Of a DNA stretch of 64,000 nt, positions 43,776 through 52,379 are shown in pieces (the stretch's first letter is position 1; each line of letters begins with the position of its first letter). The DNA is from Duncaniella freteri (GTDB lineage: Bacteria; Bacteroidota; Bacteroidia; Bacteroidales; Muribaculaceae): contig NZ_SJSA01000002.1 of assembly GCF_004766125.1 (NCBI RefSeq), forward strand, positions 248,001 through 312,000, in the 5' to 3' direction. The translations under genes were made by a program, and so were the position numbers. The notes under the pieces are model-generated. The model ran no database searches and was not told the DNA's origin. It worked only from the letters and a program-made list of their open reading frames with translations.

Positions 43776-46250
43776 ATGTTATATGCCGAAATCCTCTTGC
43801 CGGTCCCGATTGCAGGGACTTTTACGTATCGTGTGCCTGCCGAAATGGAGAATTCATTGGGAGTGGGGCATAGGGTTATAGTGCCTTTCGGCAGAAGAAA
43901 ATCCTATACCGGGATTGTCAGTGCGTTGACTCCGCTTGAGCCAATAGGTTATGAAGTCAAGGAGATTGCAATGCGTATCGATGACCGTCCGATAGTGCGC
44001 CATCCGCAACTGAAATTCTGGAATTGGGTTGCTGATTATTATCTTTGTACACCTGGAGAGGTGTACAAGGCGGCTGTCCCCGCCGGACTTAAGATAGAGA
44101 GTGAGACGTTCATATCTCCTGTCCCTGGATTTGAGGAGGATGAGAATTACAGACTTTCCACCAGGGAGCTTGCTCTGCTTGAAGGATTACTTGCTACCGG
44201 AGAAAAACGAGTGTCGCTTGACTCGCTCGCACGAAAAACCGGAATCACTACTGTCGGTCCTGTTGTGAATTCTCTCCTTGCACGTAATGCCGTGATGGTC
44301 TCAGAGAATCTTGTGGAACGATACCATGCTCGTAAAGAGACTTATGTCAGGCTTTCGGCTGCTCGTGGTGACAGTGATGCGCTACATGCCGCATTCGATG
44401 CGGTGAAGAAAGGTTCTAAACAGGAGTCCGCACTTCTTGCTCTCATAGAACTGTCAGGATTCATGAGGCAGGGTCTTGCCGAGCTGAATGAGGTGACTCG
44501 CACCGCTCTGATGGAGCGTTCGGGGGCGACTTCTACTGTAATAGCCGCTATGGCAAAAAAAGGGATAGTGGAAGTGTATACTCGCAAGGTGAGCCGGTTT
44601 TCCTATTTTGGTGTGTCCGGAGGGGGGCTTCCTAAACTAACTGATATTCAGGGTGCCGCTCTTGACAAGGTGCATAAATCATGGCTTGAAAAGGATATAA
44701 CACTCCTTCATGGAGTTACGTCGAGCGGTAAGACCGAACTTTATATCCATCTTATTGATTATGTGATGCGTCGTGGCCGACAGGCCTTGTATCTTGTGCC
44801 CGAGATCGCTTTGACAACTCAGTTGACATCTCGGTTGCAGAGGGTGTTTGGCGACAAGGTGCTGATATACCATTCCCGATTTTCCGATAATGAACGTGTG
44901 GAGATATGGAACAGGCTTCTTGATGATCCGTCTCCGTGTGTGGTTATCGGTGCGAGATCATCAGTGTTCCTGCCATTCGGTTCTCTGGGGCTTGTCATAG
45001 TGGATGAGGAGCATGAATCTGCTTATAAGCAACAGGACCCGGCTCCAAGATATAATGCCAGAGATGCCGCTGTGGTGCTTGCTTCTATGCATGGGGCGAA
45101 GACACTTTTGGGTAGTGCTACCCCTTCGGTGGAGACATTCTGGAAAGCTGTGAATGGAAGATATGGACTTGTGGAGTTGTTGGAAAGATACGAGGGGGGA
45201 CAGTTGCCGGAAATGCGTCTTGTCGATATGACACTTGCCAGGAAGAAGGGTGAAGTCAAGGGGATATTCTCTGATGAGTTGCGCGAGGATGTTTCCGGTG
45301 CATTGGGTCGTGGTATGCAGTCGATACTTTTCCTTAACAGGCGTGGTTATGCTCCGGTGGCACGTTGCAAGATGTGTGGCTTTGTGCCAAAGTGCGATCA
45401 TTGTGACGTATCGCTCACTTATCATCGACGTATCGACAAACTGCTATGTCATTATTGCGGCACTCCTTATGCGGTTCCTGATGTATGCCCGGCCTGCAAG
45501 GAACCTGGGATTGAGGTGCTTGGTTATGGCACGGAACGTATCGAGGAGGAGGTTGATTCCTGTTTCCCTGGAGTTGCCATTGCACGTCTTGATCTTGATA
45601 CCACAAGGAATAAGGACAGTTACGAGAATATTATAGAGGATTTCTCTCGTGGTAAGTCGCAGATTCTTGTGGGTACACAGATGGTGACAAAAGGGCTTGA
45701 CTTCGGGAATGTCAGTGTGGTGGGTGTGGTTAATGCAGATGCGATAATCAATTTCCCTGATTTCCGTTCGGCTGAAAGGGCTTTTAATATGATAGAACAA
45801 GTGGCAGGACGTGCTGGCAGGAAGAATTCGGAAGGTAAGGTCGCTATTCAGACCTATAGTCCGTCCCATCCATTATTTAGGTTTCTGCTCTCTCACGATT
45901 ATCACGGATTCTATGCCAATGAGATAGATGAGCGTCGCAGATTCAATTATCCTCCGTTTGTGCGCGTGATATATATATATATAAAGCATAAAGATCCTGT
46001 GGCGGTGGGATCGATAGCCAATGACCTTGCTTCAAAACTGAGGACCCTGCTCGGCAATCGTATATCAGGACCTGAAGAACCGACCGTGGCGAGAGTACAG
46101 ACTCTATACATACGCCGCATAATGCTTAAGGTCGAGACGAATGCCTCGATCTCTAAAGTAAAGCAGTTGCTTAATGATGTGAGGATAGAGATGACTAATG
46201 CCGGACGGTTGTCAGGTGCGATTGTCTATTACGACGTTGATCCAATGTAG
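43776..46250 (+). CDS. priA: Primosomal protein N' (replication restart helicase)
   Basis: The 824-residue helicase restarts stalled forks. The N-terminus MLYAEILLPVPIAGTFTYRV is the DNA 3'-end binding domain and confirms the start. Walker A is LLHGVTSSGKTELYIHL, the DEAH-type motif is LVIVDEEHESAYKQQDPAPR, and the zinc-site cysteines lie in CKMCGFVPKCDHCD and CHYCGTPY with CPACKE. The last helicase motif includes EQVAGRAGRKNSEGKV. Its end overlaps the convergent vanZ gene by 39 bases. Confidence 0.96.
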   Translation: MLYAEILLPVPIAGTFTYRVPAEMENSLGVGHRVIVPFGRRKSYTGIVSALTPLEPIGYEVKEIAMRIDDRPIVRHPQLKFWNWVADYYLCTPGEVYKAAVPAGLKIESETFISPVPGFEEDENYRLSTRELALLEGLLATGEKRVSLDSLARKTGITTVGPVVNSLLARNAVMVSENLVERYHARKETYVRLSAARGDSDALHAAFDAVKKGSKQESALLALIELSGFMRQGLAELNEVTRTALMERSGATSTVIAAMAKKGIVEVYTRKVSRFSYFGVSGGGLPKLTDIQGAALDKVHKSWLEKDITLLHGVTSSGKTELYIHLIDYVMRRGRQALYLVPEIALTTQLTSRLQRVFGDKVLIYHSRFSDNERVEIWNRLLDDPSPCVVIGARSSVFLPFGSLGLVIVDEEHESAYKQQDPAPRYNARDAAVVLASMHGAKTLLGSATPSVETFWKAVNGRYGLVELLERYEGGQLPEMRLVDMTLARKKGEVKGIFSDELREDVSGALGRGMQSILFLNRRGYAPVARCKMCGFVPKCDHCDVSLTYHRRIDKLLCHYCGTPYAVPDVCPACKEPGIEVLGYGTERIEEEVDSCFPGVAIARLDLDTTRNKDSYENIIEDFSRGKSQILVGTQMVTKGLDFGNVSVVGVVNADAIINFPDFRSAERAFNMIEQVAGRAGRKNSEGKVAIQTYSPSHPLFRFLLSHDYHGFYANEIDERRRFNYPPFVRVIYIYIKHKDPVAVGSIANDLASKLRTLLGNRISGPEEPTVARVQTLYIRRIMLKVETNASISKVKQLLNDVRIEMTNAGRLSGAIVYYDVDPM

Positions 46251-46622
46251 CCATCGGCACGCTGGGACAGCTGTGAAGGCTCCAAGCGTGTTGGCAAGCG
46301 CGTCGAATAAGTCGTTTCCCGTGCGTCCCAATTGCATGGCATATTGCAGGTATTCGACAGCGGCACCGATAATGGTTGAAATTAGTGCCACTAAGAGAGC
46401 TGCTCCCATGCTTAGTGGGCGTTCCATGCGCCAACGATCAAATAAGAATGTCCCTGTGAGGCCTCCGAACATTATGAAGTGTACCACTTTGTCTGCACCC
46501 TCAAACATATGTATACCTTCGTCGCCTAAAGGCTGTGGAAAGAGGGTGAGATAAAGAATAGCTATCAGCACCACCATGGTGGGCTGATAGCGTGGTATAT
46601 TGCGGATTATCGGGCAGCCCAC
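46212..46622 (-). CDS. VanZ-like membrane protein
   Basis: The 136-residue protein has three or four membrane helices (about residues 12-30, 55-65, 78-96 and 110-125). The segment GADKVVHFIMFGGLTGTFLF is the VanZ hallmark. VanZ relatives in glycopeptide resistance lower teicoplanin binding, but most lone members have no known role. It starts 16 bases inside the end of the DUF3332 gene and converges on priA. Confidence 0.85.
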   Translation of the reverse strand: MGCPIIRNIPRYQPTMVVLIAILYLTLFPQPLGDEGIHMFEGADKVVHFIMFGGLTGTFLFDRWRMERPLSMGAALLVALISTIIGAAVEYLQYAMQLGRTGNDLFDALANTLGAFTAVPACRWLHWINVVIDNRT

Positions 46623-47152
46623 AATGAGTTGTCTGCTTGAGCACGATATGCGAGCAGTCCGTCGTCGGAGAGCTCCACTACCATACCTTTTCCATCGGCA
46701 GTAGGCATCTTCACGTGGCTGTCATCGACAAATGTCATGAATTCCATGCTTTCGCCTGAAGGCATGGCTACTGACCATGTCTGTTGTGCCATGTCGAAAT
46801 CAAGACGCACTTCGGATCCGTCGTTCTCAGAAGTGATGGTGTAGCCTTTGCCGTCACATTCCACGATATAGCGGCCGTCCTGACCGTCAATGACTTTTTT
46901 GCCTGATGCCATAGGATTCGAGCCGCTCCAGAATTCAATCGAGTTGATCACAAGTACGTCGGCAAGTGCGGAAACCTCATACACAGGAAGAATCCAGAAA
47001 CCGATGAATACGAGTTCGTTGACAATCTTGCTGCCGATTGATCTGTTCCATGAAAGAAGCTTGTTAGTGAGAGCGAAACTTCCGATACAGGATGTGAACA
47101 CTGGGATTGAGATTGCGGCTACAAGAGCCACCGGAATTAAACGTTTTTTCAT
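46607..47152 (-). CDS. DUF3332 lipoprotein-like protein
   Basis: The 181-residue protein has a lipoprotein-type signal (LVAAISIPVFTSC, Cys22) and then SFALTNKLLSWNRSIGSKI, followed by one hydrophobic helix and a beta-rich C-terminal part. This is the DUF3332 layout found in Bacteroidetes and gammaproteobacteria. Function is unknown. It lies 40 bases after mltF in the same direction. Confidence 0.82.
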   Translation of the reverse strand: MKKRLIPVALVAAISIPVFTSCIGSFALTNKLLSWNRSIGSKIVNELVFIGFWILPVYEVSALADVLVINSIEFWSGSNPMASGKKVIDGQDGRYIVECDGKGYTITSENDGSEVRLDFDMAQQTWSVAMPSGESMEFMTFVDDSHVKMPTADGKGMVVELSDDGLLAYRAQADNSLWAAR

Positions 47153-47192
47153 TAGAAATGTATTTTTAATTAGTGGAGATTAATTATTTCTT

Positions 47193-48581
47193 CTAACCGT
47201 GAACTTTTGATTTGGCATAATATGAATATACGCGGTTGACATAGTCGAAAGTCTCTCTGCCTCGCGAGTATCCGAATTTGACTACCGGATCTTTATAGTA
47301 GCGAGGATTGGATTTCCATAGTATCGCCTTTGCGACGTTATCGTCCCATTTCTGAGGATCGAGTCCGTATTTGTCGGCGAGTGCTATTGCATCAAGCACG
47401 TGGGCGAGGCCTGAATTGTAGGATGCTATGACAAACTTTTTTCTCTCCTGTTCATCCGGAACACGTTTGGCGAGCTGTTTGTCAAGGTCGTTGAGCAATT
47501 TCAGTGATGTCTCAACTGCCACATCATTCTTCATAACGCTTTTGGCAGTCTGTCCGTATCCCTTTGCTGTGCGTGGCATTATCTGCATGAGTCCACGCGC
47601 GCCCGCCCATGATACGGCCGTGGAGTCGAATTTGCTCTCCACATATGCCTGTGATGCGAGTAGCTTCCAGTCCCAATTGTATTTGTTTGCATAACGTTTG
47701 AACAGATGGTCGAAAGGGGAGACCCTTCCGGCTGTGGATACGAACTTGGTGCCGGATTCATTCTTGCTTAATTCAAAATACCGTTTCAGAAGGCGCGCCT
47801 GCTCTCCTCGGTTGACATCTGTGTTAAGCCATGCATCGATGCTGTCACCGAGCCATTTCTTGTCGGGAGCAACAGCCCATCCTGATCTCTGTTCGAAGCT
47901 CAAAGGCATGTTGATATCGAGATCATTGTAATACGTCTTATTGATTAGGGCGATATCGCTGTCTACTACCGTCAACGGTATCTTGCCTTCACTTACCATG
48001 GCTATGAGATCCTCAGTGATCATTGTATCCCTGCTGACAGGATGTATACGGATGCCTCCTCCAAGTTCCTGGTTGAGATTGTTCATTCGGGCCTCATATT
48101 TTGAGTCAGCCTCGACATACACATCTTTGCCTACAAGATCCGTGACATCTGTTATCAGTTCTTCTTCACCGAGTTTGGGCTGTACAAGCACCTGGGTAGT
48201 GATGTTCTCAGGGCCGCAGGCTACGACTTTCTCTTTATACTCGGCTGTGATGGGAACCTCATATGCGATAAGGTCGACCTTGCCTGAATCAAGCATCTCG
48301 ATGGCTCGGGATAGCGAAGGGGCGATATTGACTTTCAGGGTCAGTCCGCGGTCTATAGCAATTGCCGTGATCAGTTCGTAGTCATAGCCCATTTCTTGCC
48401 CTTTGTATATGAAATAGGATGCAGGGCTGTAGAGTGTGACTACATGAAGGGTGTCTGGTATCTTGTGGAAAGTTGTTTCTTGCTTTTTTTGCCACTGTTT
48501 GCCGTTGTGGCATGAGATGGCACCACATATGAGTATCAGAGCTGTTGCAATTGTCGGTAGGATGGTGAGGGATCGTTTCAT
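47193..48581 (-). CDS. mltF: MltF-like lytic transglycosylase with solute-binding domain
   Basis: The 462-residue protein has a lipoprotein-like signal (ALILICGAISCHNG), a family 3 solute-binding domain (about residues 45-265) and a C-terminal lysozyme-like SLT domain. The catalytic Glu lies in YVESKFDSTAVSWAGARGL, followed by MQIMPRTAKGYG. MltF cuts peptidoglycan, and the binding domain regulates it by sensing muropeptides. It is the second transglycosylase in this window, with MltG. Confidence 0.9.
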   Translation of the reverse strand: MKRSLTILPTIATALILICGAISCHNGKQWQKKQETTFHKIPDTLHVVTLYSPASYFIYKGQEMGYDYELITAIAIDRGLTLKVNIAPSLSRAIEMLDSGKVDLIAYEVPITAEYKEKVVACGPENITTQVLVQPKLGEEELITDVTDLVGKDVYVEADSKYEARMNNLNQELGGGIRIHPVSRDTMITEDLIAMVSEGKIPLTVVDSDIALINKTYYNDLDINMPLSFEQRSGWAVAPDKKWLGDSIDAWLNTDVNRGEQARLLKRYFELSKNESGTKFVSTAGRVSPFDHLFKRYANKYNWDWKLLASQAYVESKFDSTAVSWAGARGLMQIMPRTAKGYGQTAKSVMKNDVAVETSLKLLNDLDKQLAKRVPDEQERKKFVIASYNSGLAHVLDAIALADKYGLDPQKWDDNVAKAILWKSNPRYYKDPVVKFGYSRGRETFDYVNRVYSYYAKSKVHG

Positions 48582-48645
48582 TGTGTAGAGAAGAGAGTAG
48601 GGGGCGGCAGCATTTCATATACGTTTCATGCTGCCGTCCTATGGG

Positions 48646-49812
48646 TTAGTACTCGAAGGTCCCGGCTTCGGTTGTGATAGTGAGACGGTTGGACTGAGCG
48701 TCCTCAACGCGTCCGACTATGCGGGCATCAATGTTGAAGCTTCTGGAGATGTCGATGACTTCCTGAGCGTGTTCGGGTGCCACATAGATTTCCATTCGAT
48801 GTCCCATGTTGAACACTTTGAACATTTCGCTCCACGGTGTGCCGCTCTCTTTCTGTATGAGGTCGAAGAGCGGGGGAATTGGGAAAAGATTATCCTTTAT
48901 TACATGTTTGTTGTTGACAAAGTGCATCACTTTGGTCTGGGCTCCTCCTGTGCAGTGTATCATGCCGTCTATGGCTGGACGCATCTCTGTGAGGAGTTTT
49001 TTTATGACAGGTGCATATGTCCGGGTAGGGGAGAGGACAAGCTGTCCGGCTGTAAGCTTGGTGCCTGGCACTGGGTCTGACAGGTGCTTTGATCCGGAAT
49101 AGACGAGTTCATCGGGAACTGCGGCATCGAAAGTTTCCGGATATTTTTCAGCAAGATATTTTGCGAAAACATCATGACGCGCTGATGTGAGTCCGTTGCT
49201 TCCCATACCTCCGTTATATCGGTCTTCGTATGTGGCTTGCCCGAATGAAGCGAGACCTACTATCACATCACCGTCTTTGATGTTTGCATTGTTGATTACA
49301 TCGGCGCGGCGCATACGGCATGTCACTGTCGAATCGACGATGATAGTGCGCACGAGATCGCCGACATCGGCAGTCTCTCCTCCGGTGGAATATATGCCCA
49401 CACCCATTTCCCGGAGCTGAGCAAGGAGATCCTCAGTGCCGTTGATGATGGCTGATATGACCTCTCCTGGAATGAGGTTCTTATTTCGTCCTATTGTCGA
49501 TGACACGAGAATATTGTCGGTGGCACCCACACAGAGAAGGTCGTCGGTGTTCATTACGATAGCATCCTGGGCGATTCCTTTCCATACACTCAAGTCGCCG
49601 GTCTCTCGCCAATAGGCATAAGCGAGTGATGATTTGGTGCCGGCTCCGTCAGCATGCATGATGTTGCACCATTCAGGATCTCCCCCGAGGATATCGGGTA
49701 TTATTTTGCAGAAAGCTTGGGGGAAAATGCCTTTGTCGACATTTTTTATGGCGTTGTGTACATCTTCTTTGGATGCGGATACTCCACGCAGGTTGTAACG
49801 CTGGTCGCTCAT
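48646..49812 (-). CDS. purM: Phosphoribosylformylglycinamidine cyclo-ligase (AIR synthase)
   Basis: The 388-residue enzyme closes the imidazole ring in purine synthesis. It has the AIR synthase layout: MHADGAGTKSSLAYAYW, AIVMNTDDLLCVGATDNILV, STGGETADVGDL and GMIHCTGGAQTKVMHF. Length is slightly above the roughly 345 residues of E. coli PurM but usual for Bacteroidetes. No other purine gene is nearby. It has its own promoter. Confidence 0.93.
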   Translation of the reverse strand: MSDQRYNLRGVSASKEDVHNAIKNVDKGIFPQAFCKIIPDILGGDPEWCNIMHADGAGTKSSLAYAYWRETGDLSVWKGIAQDAIVMNTDDLLCVGATDNILVSSTIGRNKNLIPGEVISAIINGTEDLLAQLREMGVGIYSTGGETADVGDLVRTIIVDSTVTCRMRRADVINNANIKDGDVIVGLASFGQATYEDRYNGGMGSNGLTSARHDVFAKYLAEKYPETFDAAVPDELVYSGSKHLSDPVPGTKLTAGQLVLSPTRTYAPVIKKLLTEMRPAIDGMIHCTGGAQTKVMHFVNNKHVIKDNLFPIPPLFDLIQKESGTPWSEMFKVFNMGHRMEIYVAPEHAQEVIDISRSFNIDARIVGRVEDAQSNRLTITTEAGTFEY

Positions 49813-49854
49813 GGGGTTGTCAGTTTATTGTTGTCAATAGTTGAAACTTTCCGG

Positions 49855-49885
49855 CAAAGTTACGAAAAAATGGATGAAGAATCAA
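49855..49885 (-). promoter_or_regulatory. purM promoter
   Basis: On the minus strand TTG at 49885-49883 and TAACTTTG at 49862-49855 are 20 bases apart, 42 bases before the ATG at 49812. Confidence 0.75.
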
Positions 49886-49896
49886 TATTAAATCTC

Positions 49897-51042
49897 TTAT
49901 CCTTTTACAGGTATGGACATCAGCGGGATATCGGCATGAAACAGTAGCCTGTGGGCAAGTGTTGGGTTGAACAGGCGTGAGAATATGTTTTTTCTTCGGC
50001 TTCCGACTGCTATCATGTCTACCTGGTGGGCTGTTGTTATCATCTCGAAATCCTCTACCGGATTGGCGAGGGAAAGTGGGGATGCCTTGAAAGAGAATGC
50101 CGGATAATTGTTGCGGCAATATTTCAGCAGACGGTCAAGATCATCGGGCTGTGGCTTGGAGAATCGGCTTGGAGGGAGTGCCACCAATGTGATATTGAGT
50201 GTGCATTCGGGAAACAGTCGGTATAAGGTGTCGAGCGCAAGTATGTCCTCTTGGGATAGTGTGGTGAAGAACACCGTGTGTACAGGCATTCCTGATGATG
50301 CCCATGTGCAGTTTTCAGGGATTGTGAGGACTGAGGTTCTGCAGCTGTCGAGCACCTCGGCTGTGACGCTTCCTACAATGTTTCTGTTGTGGTTGTCGGC
50401 TCCGTGTGTCCCCATGACAGTAAGTATGTTCTTGTGGGCCGACAGGTAGTCGTCAACAGCTTCTTCAGGAAGACCTTCGGTGGTCTCTGTTGAGAACGGC
50501 ACTCCAGGTATCACGCCGGAACGTATTTTGTCGCGCAGTTTCTCCTCAAAATTTTTCATCGACTTGTTGGCTATGCCTGCTATGCTCTTGTCCGCTTCGA
50601 TCTCTCCTGTAGGATCGGTGTGATTGTCGAATGTTAGTGAATCGGATAGCTGCATAACTGCCTGTCTTGAGAATGACGGTCCGATATAGGAGTGCAATAT
50701 ATGGATATTTGTGTTCAGAGCCGATGCCATACGGAATGCCACAAGTGCTGCTTTGAGTGAATTCTCGGAATAATCCACAGGAACCAGTATCGTGCCTTTC
50801 TGACTGTCGCCTGATTCGACAGAATAGGACTGAGTCAGAATCTCTATGTTCTCGATAATTCTTAGGGCTTGTGGCAGGTCGCATTCTTTAATGCGCACTC
50901 TCACGCCTGATGATATCGAGGGGTTGGTCAGATTCACATTATGGAGCGTGACGGATATGCCTTCCCTTTCGAGGATGGATTTGAGGCGGTGGGCACGCTC
51001 ATAAGTGTGTATGGCTACGGTGATGAGTCGGTCTGAGAGCAT
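49897..51042 (-). CDS. DUF2007-like plus tandem universal stress protein
   Basis: The 381-residue protein has an N-terminal DUF2007-type segment (about residues 1-70: LITVAIHTYERAHRLKSILE, VRVRIKECDLPQALRIIE) and two Usp domains. The first carries GTILVPVDYSENSLKAALVA and ends with VMGTHGADNHNRNIVGSVTA, an ATP-binding type motif. The second is diverged but ends with VDMIAVGSRRKNIF. The fusion joins a putative signal domain to stress proteins. It is transcribed towards purM and has a hairpin in its leader. Confidence 0.83.
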   Translation of the reverse strand: MLSDRLITVAIHTYERAHRLKSILEREGISVTLHNVNLTNPSISSGVRVRIKECDLPQALRIIENIEILTQSYSVESGDSQKGTILVPVDYSENSLKAALVAFRMASALNTNIHILHSYIGPSFSRQAVMQLSDSLTFDNHTDPTGEIEADKSIAGIANKSMKNFEEKLRDKIRSGVIPGVPFSTETTEGLPEEAVDDYLSAHKNILTVMGTHGADNHNRNIVGSVTAEVLDSCRTSVLTIPENCTWASSGMPVHTVFFTTLSQEDILALDTLYRLFPECTLNITLVALPPSRFSKPQPDDLDRLLKYCRNNYPAFSFKASPLSLANPVEDFEMITTAHQVDMIAVGSRRKNIFSRLFNPTLAHRLLFHADIPLMSIPVKG

Positions 51043-51080
51043 TCTGTTAATAATTATCGATATAATAGATTTAACGGACA

Positions 51081-51122
51081 GGAGGGCAAAAAGTTGGTTT
51101 TAACCATTACTTTTTGTCCTCC
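51081..51122 (-). terminator. Hairpin between the small HTH gene and the Usp gene
   Basis: GGAGGGCAAAAAGT pairs with ACTTTTTGTCCTCC, and inner bases GGTT/AACC extend it. It can end transcription of the HTH gene at 51166 or act in the leader of the Usp gene, 39 bases before its ATG. No T-run follows on the minus strand. Confidence 0.55.
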
Positions 51123-51165
51123 CGTGTAATGAAAAAAGAAGAGACGTGATTTCCCGCAGTATGGG

Positions 51166-51426
51166 TTACGCCTCTTTATTTAGGCCCTGAAGAATCTCCA
51201 CAGCCATATCGTAGATTGTGGTATCGTCAAGTACCACGATGCCTCCGTCAGGTCCTGGCTCTATGTGGACTCCACAGTTCTTTCCAAACTCGTAATTGGT
51301 GCCGCCGAAATAGTTGCGCACAGTCTGGGGAGTGACATTCAGCCGGTCAGCAATCTGGCGGATCGATCCATCGGGCAGACTGTCCTTGATGCGGCGCAGG
51401 TCGTTGAAAGTGATGGTTTTTGTCAT
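51166..51426 (-). CDS. Small helix-turn-helix DNA-binding protein
   Basis: The 86-residue protein contains a helix-turn-helix (RQIADRLNVTPQTVRNYFGG, about residues 22-42) and an acidic C-terminal part (GPDGGIVVLDDTTIYDMAVE). It resembles short DNA-binding proteins common in Bacteroidales, and the family has no known target. It stands alone between the Bat operon and the Usp gene. Confidence 0.78.
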   Translation of the reverse strand: MTKTITFNDLRRIKDSLPDGSIRQIADRLNVTPQTVRNYFGGTNYEFGKNCGVHIEPGPDGGIVVLDDTTIYDMAVEILQGLNKEA

Positions 51427-51554
51427 GATTTAGTATCGGTTTGGGGGGTGAGTAAATATGTATTTATAAAAGTTTAGTTTTAGTGTGTTGTTTTATTAAC
51501 ACGTCACTAAGTTATGACTATAAAATGACAAAAGCAAATATTTTGTTGAGAAAT

Positions 51555-51578
51555 AAAAGATGTTTTTAAACATCTTTT
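51555..51578 (-). terminator. Terminator of the Bat operon
   Basis: AAAAGATGTTT and AAACATCTTTT form an 11-base A/T-rich stem with a 2-base centre (on the minus strand ATTTCTC follows). It lies 18 bases after the batE stop. Confidence 0.6.
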
Positions 51579-51596
51579 ATGGTAATCTGTTGAATT

Positions 51597-52379
51597 TCAA
51601 ATTTTCTGCACAGCATTAGCATTGATCCATGCGCGATGAGCGTTGTCAACCTCTACGTCATACCATAGTGAATGGATGGAGTCGGTTGTGGAGCGTACCG
51701 AGTCAAGGATGGTCACCTTGGTGCCTTCATGTAGCAGCATGGCTTCCTGGTTTCGGTCCTGTGGCACTCTCGGAGTGGTGCTTAGTATGGTCGATGGCAC
51801 AGTGATGATCGCCGCATTGCTGTCAGTGGCTATTGCTGCTGCCCTGAATGAGAAAAAGAGGCATACACAGGTGGCTATGAATGTGAATATCCCTCCAAAG
51901 AATCCTATCTTTCTGATCTTTACTACCTGAGAGAAGAGGTATGCTATAAGGGCAACAAGTGTGAGGATGAAACATGTGAATGCCATCCATGCCCATACGT
52001 TGGAATGAGCATAAGCCGACATGGCGTCAAGTGCGTTTCCGAGAAATGTGCCTCGTTCGCCTGGGCGGTCGGTGATCCTGGCGTTGACGAATGCAAGATT
52101 GTTGCGTGCATCCTCGTCGGCAGGGTCAAGGCGCAGGGCACGTTCGTAGGAAAGGATGGCATTGCCCATCTCGCCAAGTCGGTAATATGAGTTGCCGAGA
52201 TTGTAGTAAAGTTTGGCTGACGGTCCTTCCTCTTGGATTACATTAAGATAGATGTCGGCAGCCAGGCGGAAGTTATCGGCATTGTAGGCTGAATCTGCCT
52301 GAGATATCAGTGGTGATTCGGCGCGGCTTGCGGCAAAAGTGCCGAGCAGCATTAATATGGCGAACAGAAGTTTTTTCAT
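51597..52379 (-). CDS. batE: BatE: TPR protein with SH3-like C-terminus
   Basis: The 260-residue protein has a signal peptide (LLFAILMLLGTFAASRA), two TPR units (about residues 24-100: LAADIYLNVIQEEGPSAKLY, NAILSYERALRLDPADEDAR), two membrane helices (about 130-150 and 160-185) and an SH3-like domain at the end (EGTKVTILDSVRSTTDS). This is the BatE layout in Bacteroidetes. It begins 4 bases inside batD (ATGA overlap). Bat proteins are needed for oxygen and stress tolerance in some Bacteroides and Leptospira, but mechanism is unproven. Confidence 0.88.
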   Translation of the reverse strand: MKKLLFAILMLLGTFAASRAESPLISQADSAYNADNFRLAADIYLNVIQEEGPSAKLYYNLGNSYYRLGEMGNAILSYERALRLDPADEDARNNLAFVNARITDRPGERGTFLGNALDAMSAYAHSNVWAWMAFTCFILTLVALIAYLFSQVVKIRKIGFFGGIFTFIATCVCLFFSFRAAAIATDSNAAIITVPSTILSTTPRVPQDRNQEAMLLHEGTKVTILDSVRSTTDSIHSLWYDVEVDNAHRAWINANAVQKI

